From contig NC_016599.1 in NCBI RefSeq assembly GCF_000236705.1, positions 558,001 through 622,000 on the forward strand: a stretch of 64,000 nucleotides of DNA. Reading direction: 5' to 3'. The stretch is from Owenweeksia hongkongensis DSM 17368. Its GTDB lineage: Bacteria; Bacteroidota; Bacteroidia; Flavobacteriales; Schleiferiaceae. The notes under the pieces were generated by a model. The model made no database searches. It had not been told where the DNA came from and saw nothing but the letters and a program-made list of their open reading frames with translations. Shown in pieces: positions 46,439 to 56,086 of this stretch. The position numbers and the translations under genes are program-made. Every line of letters begins with the position of its first letter. The stretch's first letter is position 1.

Positions 46439-48223
46439 TTACTCAATGTCAAGATCTAGTTTTTGCTTTAGAATTAAGAGGTTGGGGTTCTTTTCAGCCA
46501 AATATTGAAACTTTTCTTGTGGGCTGTAAGGCTCCAGTTTTTTGGCACTCTTAATTATTGAAATCTCAAATTGAACAGAAAAATTATTCAGCTTTTGCCG
46601 AACGTATTTTAAAATATCCGCTTTCCCCTCAGTAAAATAAGAATCTTGTATTTCATTTTCGAGATGAAGCTCTATGGTGAAATTCTCCTTTAGCTTAATG
46701 GTTTTATTAGCCAAAGTGCTGTAGATACGCTGATGACCTTGGCCTTTCACATGCTCGATGTACTCATTCCAAATATTGGTAAACTGGGCTTCGTCAAAAG
46801 CATCTTTTGGTAAAGCCGGGTTGATGGCGGTTTCGTCAACATCTGATTCTTCTTCGCCTTCTGCGGTTGCTTTTCCCTCCAGGCTTCCGGAAATTGAAAA
46901 TGAACTTCTCCTTTTTTTCAGCTTACCAGGAGTGGTAGCCGTTTTCTTAGCTGGGGTGGCAGGGGTAACACTTGGTTCTGGTTTATAGCTTGCACTTTTT
47001 TCCTGCACGGGCTGTGGAGCAGGAGGGGTGGAGTTAGCTGTTTGCGGTATGTGGCTTGTAGCTTGTGGTTGTCTTTCTTCCGCCTTTGGAATATCAATTC
47101 CTAGCTTATGACCCCCGACTTCTGACTTTCTATTTACCTCAGGACTAGGCTTTTTTTTTTCGGGCTCACCATGAACCAATTGCGAAAGCTGAAGTAGAGA
47201 AAGCTCTACGAGCAGTCGGGCATTATTACTGCCTTTGTACTTCACATCCACCTCTCCCAGGAGTTTTAAACCCCTAAGCAAAAACATGGGGTCAACTTGT
47301 TTAGACTGTTGGCCATACCGAGCCTTGGTGCTTTCGCCAACTTCTAATAATTGTAATGTTTTAGGATCCTGACAAACCAATAAATCCCTAAAGTGCGCAG
47401 CCAAACCATTGGCAAAAAGGTGTCCGTCAAAACCGTTGTCCAATATTTCATTAAAAATAAGTAGCAGCCCTGAGCGGTCTCCGGCAAGGATTAAATCCGT
47501 GGTACGGAAATAATAATCATAGTCTAAAATTCGAAGGTTGGTGATTACATCATTGTAAGTGATGTTTTTCCCTGAAAAGGAAACAATACGATCAAAAATA
47601 GAAAGAGCATCACGTAGCGCTCCGTCAGCTTTTTGAGCGATAATATGAAGTGCTTCACTATCTGCTGTTATTCCTTCTTTTTCAGCTACACCTTTTAAGT
47701 GTTTAGCTGTATCCTCAACAGTAATGCGTTTGAAGTCAAAAATTTGACAGCGGCTCAAAATGGTTGGGATAATCTTGTGCTTCTCGGTAGTGGCCAAAAT
47801 AAAAATGGCGTGAGCTGGCGGCTCTTCCAACGTTTTAAGGAAGGCATTAAAAGCTGCCTGAGAAAGCATGTGAACCTCGTCAATGATATACACCTTGTAA
47901 TTTCCCACCTGAGGAGCAAAGCGTACCTGATCAATCAGGTTTCGGATATCGTCTACGGAGTTATTTGAAGCTGCATCGAGCTCAAATATATTGAATGAAA
48001 AATCCTGATCATCGCCTGTAGCTTCTTCGCTATTAATCATCTTAGCGAGAATACGCGCACAGGTAGTTTTACCAACCCCACGAGGGCCGGTAAACAACAG
48101 CGCTTGTGCTAGATGATTTTGGTTGATAGCATTAAGCAACGTGTTAGTTACGTGCTGCTGACCTACTACTTCATCAAATGCCTGAGGGCGATATTTACGT
48201 GCAGAGACAATGAAATTTTCCAT
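46439..48223 (-). CDS. dnaX: DNA polymerase III gamma/tau clamp-loader subunit
   Basis: 594 residues. AAA+ motifs: Walker A GPRGVGKT (46-53), Walker B IIDEVHML, sensor ATTEKHKIIPTILSRCQ, and the collar domain to about 360. A Pro/Lys-rich linker (about 365-470) and a tau-like C-terminal domain (about 490-594) follow. The Cys4 zinc module normally between Walker A and the ELDAASNNSVDD motif is absent: residues 61-80 contain no Cys. No internal frameshift slip site was looked for in detail, so separate gamma production is undecided. It is divergent from the rpsF operon. Confidence 0.94.
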   Translation of the reverse strand: MENFIVSARKYRPQAFDEVVGQQHVTNTLLNAINQNHLAQALLFTGPRGVGKTTCARILAKMINSEEATGDDQDFSFNIFELDAASNNSVDDIRNLIDQVRFAPQVGNYKVYIIDEVHMLSQAAFNAFLKTLEEPPAHAIFILATTEKHKIIPTILSRCQIFDFKRITVEDTAKHLKGVAEKEGITADSEALHIIAQKADGALRDALSIFDRIVSFSGKNITYNDVITNLRILDYDYYFRTTDLILAGDRSGLLLIFNEILDNGFDGHLFANGLAAHFRDLLVCQDPKTLQLLEVGESTKARYGQQSKQVDPMFLLRGLKLLGEVDVKYKGSNNARLLVELSLLQLSQLVHGEPEKKKPSPEVNRKSEVGGHKLGIDIPKAEERQPQATSHIPQTANSTPPAPQPVQEKSASYKPEPSVTPATPAKKTATTPGKLKKRRSSFSISGSLEGKATAEGEEESDVDETAINPALPKDAFDEAQFTNIWNEYIEHVKGQGHQRIYSTLANKTIKLKENFTIELHLENEIQDSYFTEGKADILKYVRQKLNNFSVQFEISIIKSAKKLEPYSPQEKFQYLAEKNPNLLILKQKLDLDIE

Positions 48224-48344
48224 CGGGGCAAATATAGAAAAGCTACCTTCAGATAGAAGTGCTTGTTGAAAAGTTAGGAAGAAGTAGGTTTACGCATATT
48301 TCTATTATTAAGAATAGGGGAGGTAAATAACGAAATGACGCTGC

Positions 48345-48371
48345 TTGGTTAATGAAAATTCCTTACTTTTG
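48345..48371 (+). promoter_or_regulatory. Probable promoter of the rpsF-rpsR-rplI operon
   Basis: TACTTTTG at 48364-48371 matches TAnnTTTG, with TTG 16 bases upstream (short spacing). It lies 54 bases before rpsF. Confidence 0.45.
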
Positions 48372-48424
48372 CCGTCCTTTTTGGATAAAAGAGGATAATA
48401 TATTAATAATTAAATCTTTAACAG

Positions 48425-48760
48425 ATGAATCAGTACGAAACCGTTTTCATCATGAATCCCGTCTTATCTCCTGAGCAGGTAAGGGAAACGGTACAGAAGT
48501 TTAAAGGCCTTATTGAAAGTAAGGATGGAAAAGTACTTCACGAAGAAGATTGGGGGCTAAAGAAAATGGCCTACGCAATCGAGCACAAGAGAAGTGGTTT
48601 TTATTTCCTACTAGAATTTCAGGCTCCTGGTGAAATCATTGCTCCACTAGAAGTGGACATGAAGCGTGACGAGCGCATTATGCGTTTTCTTACCATGAAA
48701 ATGGATAAGCATCACGTAGAGTTTGCCAAGAACAGAAGAAAGAAATTGCAAAACGCCTAA
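48425..48760 (+). CDS. rpsF: 30S ribosomal protein bS6
   Basis: 111 residues. MNQYETVFIMNPVLSPEQV, then LHEEDWGLKKMAYAIEHKRSGFYFLLEF and DERIMRFLTMKM, are typical of bS6. It binds bS18 on the small subunit platform. It is first in the operon with rpsR (13 bases) and rplI (11 bases). Confidence 0.98.
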   Translation: MNQYETVFIMNPVLSPEQVRETVQKFKGLIESKDGKVLHEEDWGLKKMAYAIEHKRSGFYFLLEFQAPGEIIAPLEVDMKRDERIMRFLTMKMDKHHVEFAKNRRKKLQNA

Positions 48761-48773
48761 AAATTTTTGAATC

Positions 48774-49061
48774 ATGAGTGAATTAGAAACCGGATCGAAT
48801 CAATCCGAAATCAGATATCTTCAGCCTCTTAAAATTGATACAGGTAAGAGAGAGAAGTATGATCGCTTCCTACGTTACGGACTTAAGTACGTAGACTACA
48901 AAGACACAAAGTTCCTTCTTCAGTTTGTAAATGAGCAAGGTAAAATTTTGCCAAGAAGAATTACCGGAACATCATTGAAATACCAGCGTAAAGTTGCCAG
49001 AGCCATCAAGCGTGCACGTCACCTGGCTTTGATGCCTTATGTAGCTGATAACCTTAAATAA
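48774..49061 (+). CDS. rpsR: 30S ribosomal protein bS18
   Basis: 95 residues, with an N-terminal extension of about 20 compared with E. coli. [49 protein letters not shown] is the bS18 core. It carries no zinc cysteines. Confidence 0.98.
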   Translation: MSELETGSNQSEIRYLQPLKIDTGKREKYDRFLRYGLKYVDYKDTKFLLQFVNEQGKILPRRITGTSLKYQRKVARAIKRARHLALMPYVADNLK

Positions 49062-49072
49062 GACCGAGAGCT

Positions 49073-49522
49073 ATGGAATTGATACTGAAACAAGACGTAG
49101 AAAACCTTGGCTACAAGGATGATATCGTAGAAGTAAGACCAGGATACGGTCGTAACTTCCTTATTCCTTCAGGAGTAGCGGTACAAGCTACCCCTGGTGC
49201 TAAAAAGATGCTTGCTGAAAACATCAAGCAACGTAAGCACAAAGAAGCTAAGGAAATCGAAGAAGCACAAAAAGTTGCTGCTCAGTTGAACGATCAGAAA
49301 ATGAAAATCACTACCAAAGTTGGTAAGGGTAACAAACTTTTCGGATCTATCAACAATGCAAACCTTGCTGATGAGCTTTCTAAAATGGGTCACCATATCG
49401 ACAGAAAGTACATCCAGATTCAAGGTGGTACTGTAAAAGCTACAGGTCCTTACCAAGCAAAAATTCGTTTGCATCGTGAGGTAGTTGTAGATTTTGACTT
49501 TGAAGTAGTAGGTGAAGCTTAA
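49073..49522 (+). CDS. rplI: 50S ribosomal protein bL9
   Basis: 149 residues. The N-terminal domain MELILKQDVENLGYKDDIVEVRPGYGRNFLIPSG, a long connecting helix rich in Lys/Glu, and a C-terminal domain with GKGNKLFGSINNANLADEL are complete. It is last in the operon, and a terminator follows after 26 bases. Confidence 0.98.
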   Translation: MELILKQDVENLGYKDDIVEVRPGYGRNFLIPSGVAVQATPGAKKMLAENIKQRKHKEAKEIEEAQKVAAQLNDQKMKITTKVGKGNKLFGSINNANLADELSKMGHHIDRKYIQIQGGTVKATGPYQAKIRLHREVVVDFDFEVVGEA

Positions 49523-49548
49523 TTAGCTAAACACTATTTAGAATATAG

Positions 49549-49577
49549 AAACCCTCGGCATTTGTCGGGGGTTTTTT
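49549..49577 (+). terminator. Terminator of the ribosomal protein operon
   Basis: AACCCTCGGC-ATTT-GTCGGGGGTT with one mismatch, followed by TTTTTT. Confidence 0.85.
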
Positions 49578-49646
49578 GTGCGATATTATTTGAGGATTTG
49601 TGAGATTACATACTTTGTAAAGGACAGTTCATTATCTGCTAAGACT

Positions 49647-49693
49647 AAAAAAAAAATCTCGGCAGAGCTCAATATAAGTCATGCCGAGATTTG
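49647..49693 (-). terminator. Terminator after the DUF4168-like gene
   Basis: AATCTCGGCA pairs with TGCCGAGATT. On the minus strand it runs into ten Ts. Confidence 0.85.
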
Positions 49694-49710
49694 CTTAGAT
49701 AATAGATGAG

Positions 49711-50202
49711 CTATGATTCAGCCATCATATCTTTTACTTTCTGCGTCATTTCTGGCGATTGCTGAATGGCCATAGCCATAGTTTGATATTCTTGCATGGT
49801 CATGTCATTTTCATGAAGCTTAGTTTGCATTTTAGCTTGCACATCTTGCTGCATACTCATTACCACCTTCATCGCATTGGCATAAGCTTGCTGCTCTTCT
49901 TCAGTATATTCTTGAGTAGCCTCGGCTTGGCTTTGCTGTGCTTGAGCCATTTGCTGAAACTTCATTGGATCCATTCCTTCTTTTTGAATGGCGGCAGCCA
50001 TTTGCTGCTGTGTTGCCATCTGTAATTGTTGTACTTCCTTAGTAGCATCGGCAAACTTTTGAAGCTCTGCATCGCTGTAATCTTTAGCCTGAGTTACTTG
50101 CGGCATAGCAGTGGTCTGCTGGGCAGCAGCATCAGTAGAGCTTAGCATCAAAGCTAAAGTTGTACATCCTGTTACTAAAAGAGATCTAACCATATTGGTC
50201 AT
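49711..50202 (-). CDS. DUF4168-like exported helical protein
   Basis: 163 residues with a signal peptide (about 1-27, ...STDAAAQQ). The mature part is very rich in Gln, Met and Ala and predicted fully helical. Two similar segments (DYSDAELQKFADATKEVQQLQ and YTEEEQQAYANAMKVVMSMQ) recur about 70 residues apart, the pattern of the DUF4168 family. Function unknown. The composition (about one fifth Gln) is unusual compared with neighbours. Confidence 0.75.
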   Translation of the reverse strand: MTNMVRSLLVTGCTTLALMLSSTDAAAQQTTAMPQVTQAKDYSDAELQKFADATKEVQQLQMATQQQMAAAIQKEGMDPMKFQQMAQAQQSQAEATQEYTEEEQQAYANAMKVVMSMQQDVQAKMQTKLHENDMTMQEYQTMAMAIQQSPEMTQKVKDMMAES

Positions 50203-50300
50203 AAAAGTAATTTTGATTTATAATTCAATTATAGGCCAACAATAAGGATTAGAATAGTCAATCCCAAATAATAAGAAGGTTTTTCCTACAAATCGAATTC

Positions 50301-51314
50301 TTACCAAGTAATCCGTGCCACAGATCCTGAAGGACCAGAAAGCCATGAAACCCCATTTACGGTTGAAACACTGTAAAAACTTCCGTTTAGTTTGTGCCAG
50401 GTTTTACCGCTGTCGCGTGAATAGATAATACCTGTGCGGCTGGTGGCAATGATATCCTTTTCATTTATCACGTTTACACATGACTTGTATAAACCTAAAA
50501 TTTCTGGATGCTCTAATGCTTGCCATGTTTTTCCTCCATCAAAAGTTGTAGCCATGTTTTGGTTTGTTAAAGAGTCAGCTTGGTAATCGCCACCCACGCA
50601 AAAACCATAGTTTTCATTGAGCATGTCAATGGAAAATATTCCCTTTGAGGGTTCACCAAAATCAATTGGTGCTATGGTTTTAGTCCAGGTTTTACCAAAA
50701 TCATTTGTAAGGAGGACTGTTGCCTCAGGGCCACCAAGGCCAATTAGGGCTGAGCTTTTGCCAAAAGTATTGATGCACGTTCCTGAAGCCGCAAACCCAC
50801 CTTGGTGGGAAAATACTTTTGGAGAATGTTTTTTTGGTATCTCTTTCCAAGTTTCCCCAGCGTCTGTTGTAGTAATAATCAAAAGGTGCTCTTCAGGAGC
50901 ATCGCTAAAAGCCATTCCTCTTTGCTCGTCCCAAAAGTCCATAGCGTCAAAAAAAACGCCTTCTGTTTCATTTCTATATACTTCTTTCCAAGATTTGCCA
51001 CCATTTATACTTTTACAAATAACAGCTGGTAAGCCAGCAGAAAGTATGATAGCCGTGTCCTTACCAAAGGCGTGAATATCTCTAAACTGTAAATCGTCAT
51101 ATCCTTTAGGGGAAAGGTTTTCCCACGTTTTTCCTTCATCCGTGGTGCGCAATACTCTTCCTTCAGAACCGCTTACCCAGCAAATGGATTCGCTCACGGC
51201 ACACAATCCTCGAAGGCTGGATTCAGAATCGGTAGGGGAGCCGCTTAGGACCAGTTGAGCATTTGCCGAAAGGCATAATAGGCTGAATGCAGTTTGAAGC
51301 AGAAGTTTTAACAT
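50301..51314 (-). CDS. Exported BNR/Ycf48-like beta-propeller protein
   Basis: 337 residues, signal peptide 1-19. Asp-box repeats recur: TTDEGKTWENLSP, SINGGKSWKEV, TTDAGETWKEI, TNDFGKTWTKT, TFDGGKTWQAL, SRDSGKTWHKL. This is a six- or seven-bladed propeller as in photosystem assembly factor Ycf48 or sialidase-like proteins. There are no sialidase arginines and no T9SS domain, so it is probably periplasmic. The role is unknown. Confidence 0.85.
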   Translation of the reverse strand: MLKLLLQTAFSLLCLSANAQLVLSGSPTDSESSLRGLCAVSESICWVSGSEGRVLRTTDEGKTWENLSPKGYDDLQFRDIHAFGKDTAIILSAGLPAVICKSINGGKSWKEVYRNETEGVFFDAMDFWDEQRGMAFSDAPEEHLLIITTTDAGETWKEIPKKHSPKVFSHQGGFAASGTCINTFGKSSALIGLGGPEATVLLTNDFGKTWTKTIAPIDFGEPSKGIFSIDMLNENYGFCVGGDYQADSLTNQNMATTFDGGKTWQALEHPEILGLYKSCVNVINEKDIIATSRTGIIYSRDSGKTWHKLNGSFYSVSTVNGVSWLSGPSGSVARITW

Positions 51315-51385
51315 GTAATCTTTTTTAAAATTGGATAACCGAACATAGCCATTTTCTGGCTTTATTTGCGGAAAATAGATTTTTC

Positions 51386-52660
51386 ATGTCCGCTAGGAAC
51401 AAGGCTTCTTTAGGTTTCATTTTTGTCACCATTTTGGTGGATGTTATTGGTATTGGAATAATCATCCCAGTACTTCCATCACTTATTGAAAACCTTAGCG
51501 GTGAAGGGCTTAGTGAATCTAGTAGGATAGGGGGATGGTTGATGTTTAGCTATGCCGCAATGCAGTTTCTTTTTGCTCCGGTTTTGGGTGAATTGAGTGA
51601 CCGCTTTGGACGCAGACCCATTATTTTGATTGCATTACTTGGGTTGGGCTTAGACTATGTATTTCATGCTTTTGCACCTACCATCGCCTGGCTGTTTGTT
51701 GGACGTATTTTAGCTGGAATTACTGGCGCCAGTTTTACTGTAGCCACGGCATATATTGCAGATATAAGCACTCCAGAAAAGAAAGCTCAGAACTTTGGTC
51801 TCATCGGGGCTGCTTTTGGTTTAGGATTTATTGTAGGCCCAGTGATAGGAGGTATTGCCAGTAAATGGGGAGTGCAAATGCCTTTCTTTATTGCTGCAGG
51901 TTTGAGTCTTCTCAATTTTTTATATGGTTTGATTATTTTGCCAGAATCACTTACTCCTGAAAACAGAAGACCTTTTGACTGGAAAAGTGTGATACCCTTT
52001 GGATCCTTGCTAAATCTTAAAAGATATCCAGTGGTAATCAGCTTTTTGATTCCTTTTTTCTTCATTTATATAGCCGCGCACTCCGTGCAGTCTACCTGGA
52101 CATTCTTTACCATGTTTAAATTTGGATGGGATGAAACTACCGTTGGCTACTCTCTGGCTGTAGTAGGAATTTTGGTTGCTATTGTGCAAGGTGGTTTGAT
52201 ACGCGTAATTGTAAAAAAGCTTGGTGAAATGAAAACCGTTATTATCGGAATGAGCCTCTGGACGCTGGGGTTAGTTTTATTTTCATTTGCATTTAAAGGC
52301 TGGATGATGTTTACATTTTTGCTACCATACTGCCTTGGCGGAATTGCAGGCCCCACACTTCAAGGAATTATTTCTAACCAGGTAGGGCCAAAGGAGCAAG
52401 GAGAATTACAAGGCGCACTTACGAGTTTGATAAGTCTAACTTCCATAATCGGCCCGCTATTAATGACATGGGTGTTTTACCAATACACGCGTGACGAAAC
52501 CGATGTAACCTTTGCCGGGGCACCTTTTATGCTTGGTGCTATTTTGATGGCAATTAGTATAGTATTAGTAATAAAACCTTTGAGTAAGTTTGTGAAAGGT
52601 GTAAAAGCTGAGGCCGAAGCTAAAGAAACAGAGACTCACGCGGCTGAAGTTTTACATTAA
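51386..52660 (+). CDS. MFS exporter, TetA/Bcr-type
   Basis: 424 residues with 12 hydrophobic segments. Motif A GELSDRFGRRPIIL lies between helices 2 and 3, and motif C-like GAAFGLGFIVGPVIGG in helix 5 marks a drug:H+ antiporter. This subgroup includes TetA, but resistance cannot be claimed from sequence alone. A basic/acidic tail (about 400-424) is rich in Glu and Ala. It is followed by a permease gene after 54 bases. Confidence 0.88.
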   Translation: MSARNKASLGFIFVTILVDVIGIGIIIPVLPSLIENLSGEGLSESSRIGGWLMFSYAAMQFLFAPVLGELSDRFGRRPIILIALLGLGLDYVFHAFAPTIAWLFVGRILAGITGASFTVATAYIADISTPEKKAQNFGLIGAAFGLGFIVGPVIGGIASKWGVQMPFFIAAGLSLLNFLYGLIILPESLTPENRRPFDWKSVIPFGSLLNLKRYPVVISFLIPFFFIYIAAHSVQSTWTFFTMFKFGWDETTVGYSLAVVGILVAIVQGGLIRVIVKKLGEMKTVIIGMSLWTLGLVLFSFAFKGWMMFTFLLPYCLGGIAGPTLQGIISNQVGPKEQGELQGALTSLISLTSIIGPLLMTWVFYQYTRDETDVTFAGAPFMLGAILMAISIVLVIKPLSKFVKGVKAEAEAKETETHAAEVLH

Positions 52661-52714
52661 CACAAACAAAGCACACTTTAAGTTGTTGCACAGTGCTATT
52701 AATCAACCTTCCCT

Positions 52715-53875
52715 ATGAAAGCATTTGAACAGGATAATCATAAGCATGGACCACAAAAAAACGTTCCAGCCCGTACGATTCCTAATTATATAAAGTACTT
52801 TGTTATCCTGTCAAGCCTGGTGCTTACAGGTTACGTGGTTATCCTGGCGCAGTCAGTTGTGGGGCCGTTATTGGCTGCATTTATCGTTTCACTTTTGCTC
52901 AAACCACTTTCTCAAAAATTTGAGCTTGTTCGAATGCCTCGGTCAATTAGCTCTCTATTTGCCATGTTTATTGTATTTATCGTCATAGTAGGTCTTTCAA
53001 CGTTTTTTTCCGCTCAGATTGCCAACATCGCTTCTGAGATGAATTCTATTGAATCGCAATTTAACAGCATGATAGATAAGGGGCATAAGTGGACAGAAAA
53101 TACATTTGGAATAGCTGCTAGTGAACAAACTACTTATTTAAAGCAAAGCTTAGGAAAACTGCTTGAAAATAGCTCAAGCATTGCTACATCTACCATTTCG
53201 GCTACAGCCAATTTCTTTACAGGATTCTTTTTATTCCTGATCTCCTTATTTTTCTTCTTGTATTACAGGAGTTTTTTAGTCTCTTTTCTTTACAGAGTTT
53301 TTTCTCACAAAAATCATGGGCAGCTTGGCGTTACCTTAAAGAAGGTAGAAGGTGTGGTTCGCAATTACATATTAGGGCTGTTTGCAGTCATCTTAATTAT
53401 TGCTGTGCTGAATACCATTGGACTGCTGGCTTTGGGCATCAAACATGCTGTGTTTTTTGGAGCACTTTCGGCCATCCTTACTATTATTCCATACGCAGGA
53501 GTAATGCTTGGAAGTTTGCTTCCGGCCATATTTGCTTTGGTTACAAAAGATTCACTTTGGTACCCGGTTGGCGTGATTGGCATTTTTGCTGTTGTTCAGT
53601 TTTTAGAAGGCAATTTTATCACTCCCAATATTGTGGGTAATCAGGTAAGTGTAAACCCATTTGCTGCAATTGTTGGTCTTTTAGTGGGAGGGATGATGCT
53701 TGGCGCCACTGGGATGATTTTTGCCATTCCGCTTTTAGCTATTGTAAAAGTGATTTGCGATAGCATAGAAGAGACGCGACCTATTGGGTATCTCATTGGT
53801 AGCCCACCTGATGACGAGGAGCTATATGAGAAGAGGAGGAAGCGGGCTCAACGCATGTTTGGTAATAAGGCTTAG
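52715..53875 (+). CDS. AI-2E family (TerC/YdiK-like) permease
   Basis: 386 residues with about eight membrane segments. The central GLLALGIKHAVFFGALSAILTIIPYAGVMLGSLLPA and QFLEGNFITPNIVGNQVSVNPFAAI are family signatures. Members export diverse small solutes or Na+/Li+ for H+; the autoinducer-2 name should not be taken literally. It lies downstream of the MFS gene. Its stop interlocks with the convergent gene (4-base overlap TTAG). Confidence 0.88.
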   Translation: MKAFEQDNHKHGPQKNVPARTIPNYIKYFVILSSLVLTGYVVILAQSVVGPLLAAFIVSLLLKPLSQKFELVRMPRSISSLFAMFIVFIVIVGLSTFFSAQIANIASEMNSIESQFNSMIDKGHKWTENTFGIAASEQTTYLKQSLGKLLENSSSIATSTISATANFFTGFFLFLISLFFFLYYRSFLVSFLYRVFSHKNHGQLGVTLKKVEGVVRNYILGLFAVILIIAVLNTIGLLALGIKHAVFFGALSAILTIIPYAGVMLGSLLPAIFALVTKDSLWYPVGVIGIFAVVQFLEGNFITPNIVGNQVSVNPFAAIVGLLVGGMMLGATGMIFAIPLLAIVKVICDSIEETRPIGYLIGSPPDDEELYEKRRKRAQRMFGNKA

Positions 53876-54900
53876 AAATTCAATCGGGTGTGAATGTTCA
53901 ACTCCAGTACCTCACCCATAGTGTTGCAAAGTCTAAAATCATCTTCATCATAAAAGCGAGCCAATTCAGCACCTAACTGTTTTATATAGCTGTCTTTAGA
54001 TATTTTATCACGCTTCATAATGTGCATGAGCTCTGTAATCTGAGGCTCTACCAGTTTGTAGCGCTTTCGTAGAAGAGCTTGTTCCTCATTTACATATTGC
54101 TGCGCGGTAGCAATAGACATGTGCTTTTGGGTCAACCGTACATAAGGGAGGTTTTCTTTGTAAAACTGAGGCAAATAAATTCTATGACGTCCTTCGTAGT
54201 TTTGTTGATCAAAATCAATAGAGCGAATCCTGTACTGTATCTGGTCAAAATCTTGATTAACAACCACCACCCAGTTATAAGCACGCATATCGCCAAGCAA
54301 GCGTACAAAGCAACGTTCGTTAAACTTTACAAATTCTTTAGCCAGTCGAACTTCATTGTGTCCTTCGTGATATTGCTCTAGTCGGTCAATAAAATCATCT
54401 CCAGGAATGCCTATAATGTGCTCTTCTACCAGAGTATTGTTATAGTAGATGTAATTGATTTTGTTTGGAGAAAGGAAGTGCTCTAGCTCAAGTCCATAAA
54501 CCCTTGAAGCATCAGCTTTTTTGATATAGTAATAATCGTAGTTATCGTTTATCTGGTTTAAGATTTTGATGCGGAAAGGCTGCGAATTTCCATAAGCACA
54601 AAAGTCTACACTATCTACTGTAAGGTAGTCCAGATGCGAACCGTCACCAATCAATATTTGATATAAATCTACCAGATGCCCATAAATTTCCTCCATTTCG
54701 GAGGGGCCATACAATACTGAATTCCAAAGCGTATGACTATCATCTTTATCTAATTTTGGAATAAGATGATTGTAGCGCATCAAGTCAGAATACTCGATTG
54801 GTATTTTGGTACATCGAGAATTATTCACGAGATATTCATTCAAATCATGACTTACCTCATAAATGGGTTTCTTGTATTGTATTTCGTTCATTTCCGCCAT
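53872..54900 (-). CDS. Uncharacterised protein, possibly kinase-like fold
   Basis: 342 residues, soluble. Not recognised as a named family. FVRLLGDMRAYNWVVVVN followed by YRIRSIDFDQQNY resembles the catalytic loop (D...N) and the metal-binding D-F-D of protein-kinase-like/aminoglycoside-kinase folds. The N-terminal lobe (ICH residues, KILNQINDNYDYYYIKKADASRVYGLELEH) could supply the nucleotide site, but no glycine loop is evident. It is convergent with the AI-2E gene and divergent from a small membrane protein. Confidence 0.55.
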   Translation of the reverse strand: MAEMNEIQYKKPIYEVSHDLNEYLVNNSRCTKIPIEYSDLMRYNHLIPKLDKDDSHTLWNSVLYGPSEMEEIYGHLVDLYQILIGDGSHLDYLTVDSVDFCAYGNSQPFRIKILNQINDNYDYYYIKKADASRVYGLELEHFLSPNKINYIYYNNTLVEEHIIGIPGDDFIDRLEQYHEGHNEVRLAKEFVKFNERCFVRLLGDMRAYNWVVVVNQDFDQIQYRIRSIDFDQQNYEGRHRIYLPQFYKENLPYVRLTQKHMSIATAQQYVNEEQALLRKRYKLVEPQITELMHIMKRDKISKDSYIKQLGAELARFYDEDDFRLCNTMGEVLELNIHTRLNF

Positions 54901-55010
54901 AGCAGTAAATATAGTTGCTTAGTTGGGTTTGAAAATCACTTTTCGATAAAATGAAATGTCAAGTAATTAATAAGAAAATATGTTAATTCGTCCACTCTAA
55001 TTTAACAGAT

Positions 55011-55439
55011 ATGCAAAAAGAACTCAACTGGATCTGGACAGAATTAAAAACTGTAGAAAAGCAAAAGCTGTGGATTTACACCTTGCTATATCTGTTATGG
55101 GGGTGGGGGATGAACCTTTTTGGTCAGTATATGGAGATAGCCCGCTTTACCCACTGGTGGCAAATAATCACGGTCTATCTCCTATACATGGTTCCAATTT
55201 CTGTGGTGCTTCGCAATCAAAGCTTCCACCGGCAATATGCCTATGGTCTTATTTTTATGGGCTTGCTAGAGTTTGGTGGTTATACCTTTCATACATCTTA
55301 TGCCTACCCAAATAATTTACTCGATCAGTTTTTTAGCGAACGCAATTTTAGCCTAGCCATGGCTCTGTTTTTTGCGTTTTATTTCCCTTTAGGGAATGCT
55401 GCTGTAAACTGGATTTATCAAAAACTTAAGAAGAATTAA
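55011..55439 (+). CDS. Small four-helix membrane protein of unknown function
   Basis: 142 residues with four hydrophobic segments (about 22-40, 50-67, 76-92, 112-135) and a basic C-terminus (YQKLKKN). Trp and Tyr are frequent. No family is recognised. Its stop interlocks with the carbonic anhydrase stop (TTAA, 4-base convergent overlap). Confidence 0.65.
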   Translation: MQKELNWIWTELKTVEKQKLWIYTLLYLLWGWGMNLFGQYMEIARFTHWWQIITVYLLYMVPISVVLRNQSFHRQYAYGLIFMGLLEFGGYTFHTSYAYPNNLLDQFFSERNFSLAMALFFAFYFPLGNAAVNWIYQKLKKN

Positions 55440-56065
55440 TCTTCTAAGTGATAAATCTCCATGATATCTTTCATGGCTTTCTCATAGTTCACATTAAGGT
55501 CTATAAGTTTACCACTGTGAATATCAAATACCCAACCGTGAACAGTAATGTTTCTATCGCGGTAAGCACGTTGTACATCAGCTGTTTTTATCACATTCAC
55601 ACATTGCTCTTCCACGTTTAGCTCTACCAATCTTTTGTAGCGAGCCTCTTCGTCTTCAATAGCATTAAGCTCAGCTTTGTGTAGGCGATATACATCTCTA
55701 ATGTTTCTTAACCATGGGTTCAAAATACCTAAGTCAGCAGACTGCATAGCGGCTTTTACACCACCACAGTAATAATGACCGCATACTACTACATGCTTTA
55801 CTTGAAGGTGCTTTACGGCATAGTTTATAACCGACATTGAGCTCAAATCGGTGTTGATTACCATATTGGCAATATTACGGTGTACAAAAGCATCACCAGG
55901 GCCTACGCCCATTAGCTCTTCAGCTGTTACACGGCTATCGCTACATCCTATATAAAGTACTTCCGGGCTTTGCCCTTCGGATAGATTCTTAAAATAATTT
56001 GGGTTAACATTCAACTTTTCAGCTACCCATTCTTGGTTGTTCTTAAAGATTTCTTGCATTTCCAT
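55436..56065 (-). CDS. Beta-class carbonic anhydrase
   Basis: 209 residues. Zinc ligands C41 (GCSDSRV, with D43), H97 and C100 (CGHYYCGGV) are intact. It interconverts CO2 and bicarbonate. It is 21 bases downstream of the SulP gene on the same strand. Carbonic anhydrase with a SulP permease is a recurrent pairing for bicarbonate supply. Confidence 0.95.
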   Translation of the reverse strand: MEMQEIFKNNQEWVAEKLNVNPNYFKNLSEGQSPEVLYIGCSDSRVTAEELMGVGPGDAFVHRNIANMVINTDLSSMSVINYAVKHLQVKHVVVCGHYYCGGVKAAMQSADLGILNPWLRNIRDVYRLHKAELNAIEDEEARYKRLVELNVEEQCVNVIKTADVQRAYRDRNITVHGWVFDIHSGKLIDLNVNYEKAMKDIMEIYHLED

Positions 56066-56086
56066 TTCTAAAAATAAATTGAGGTG

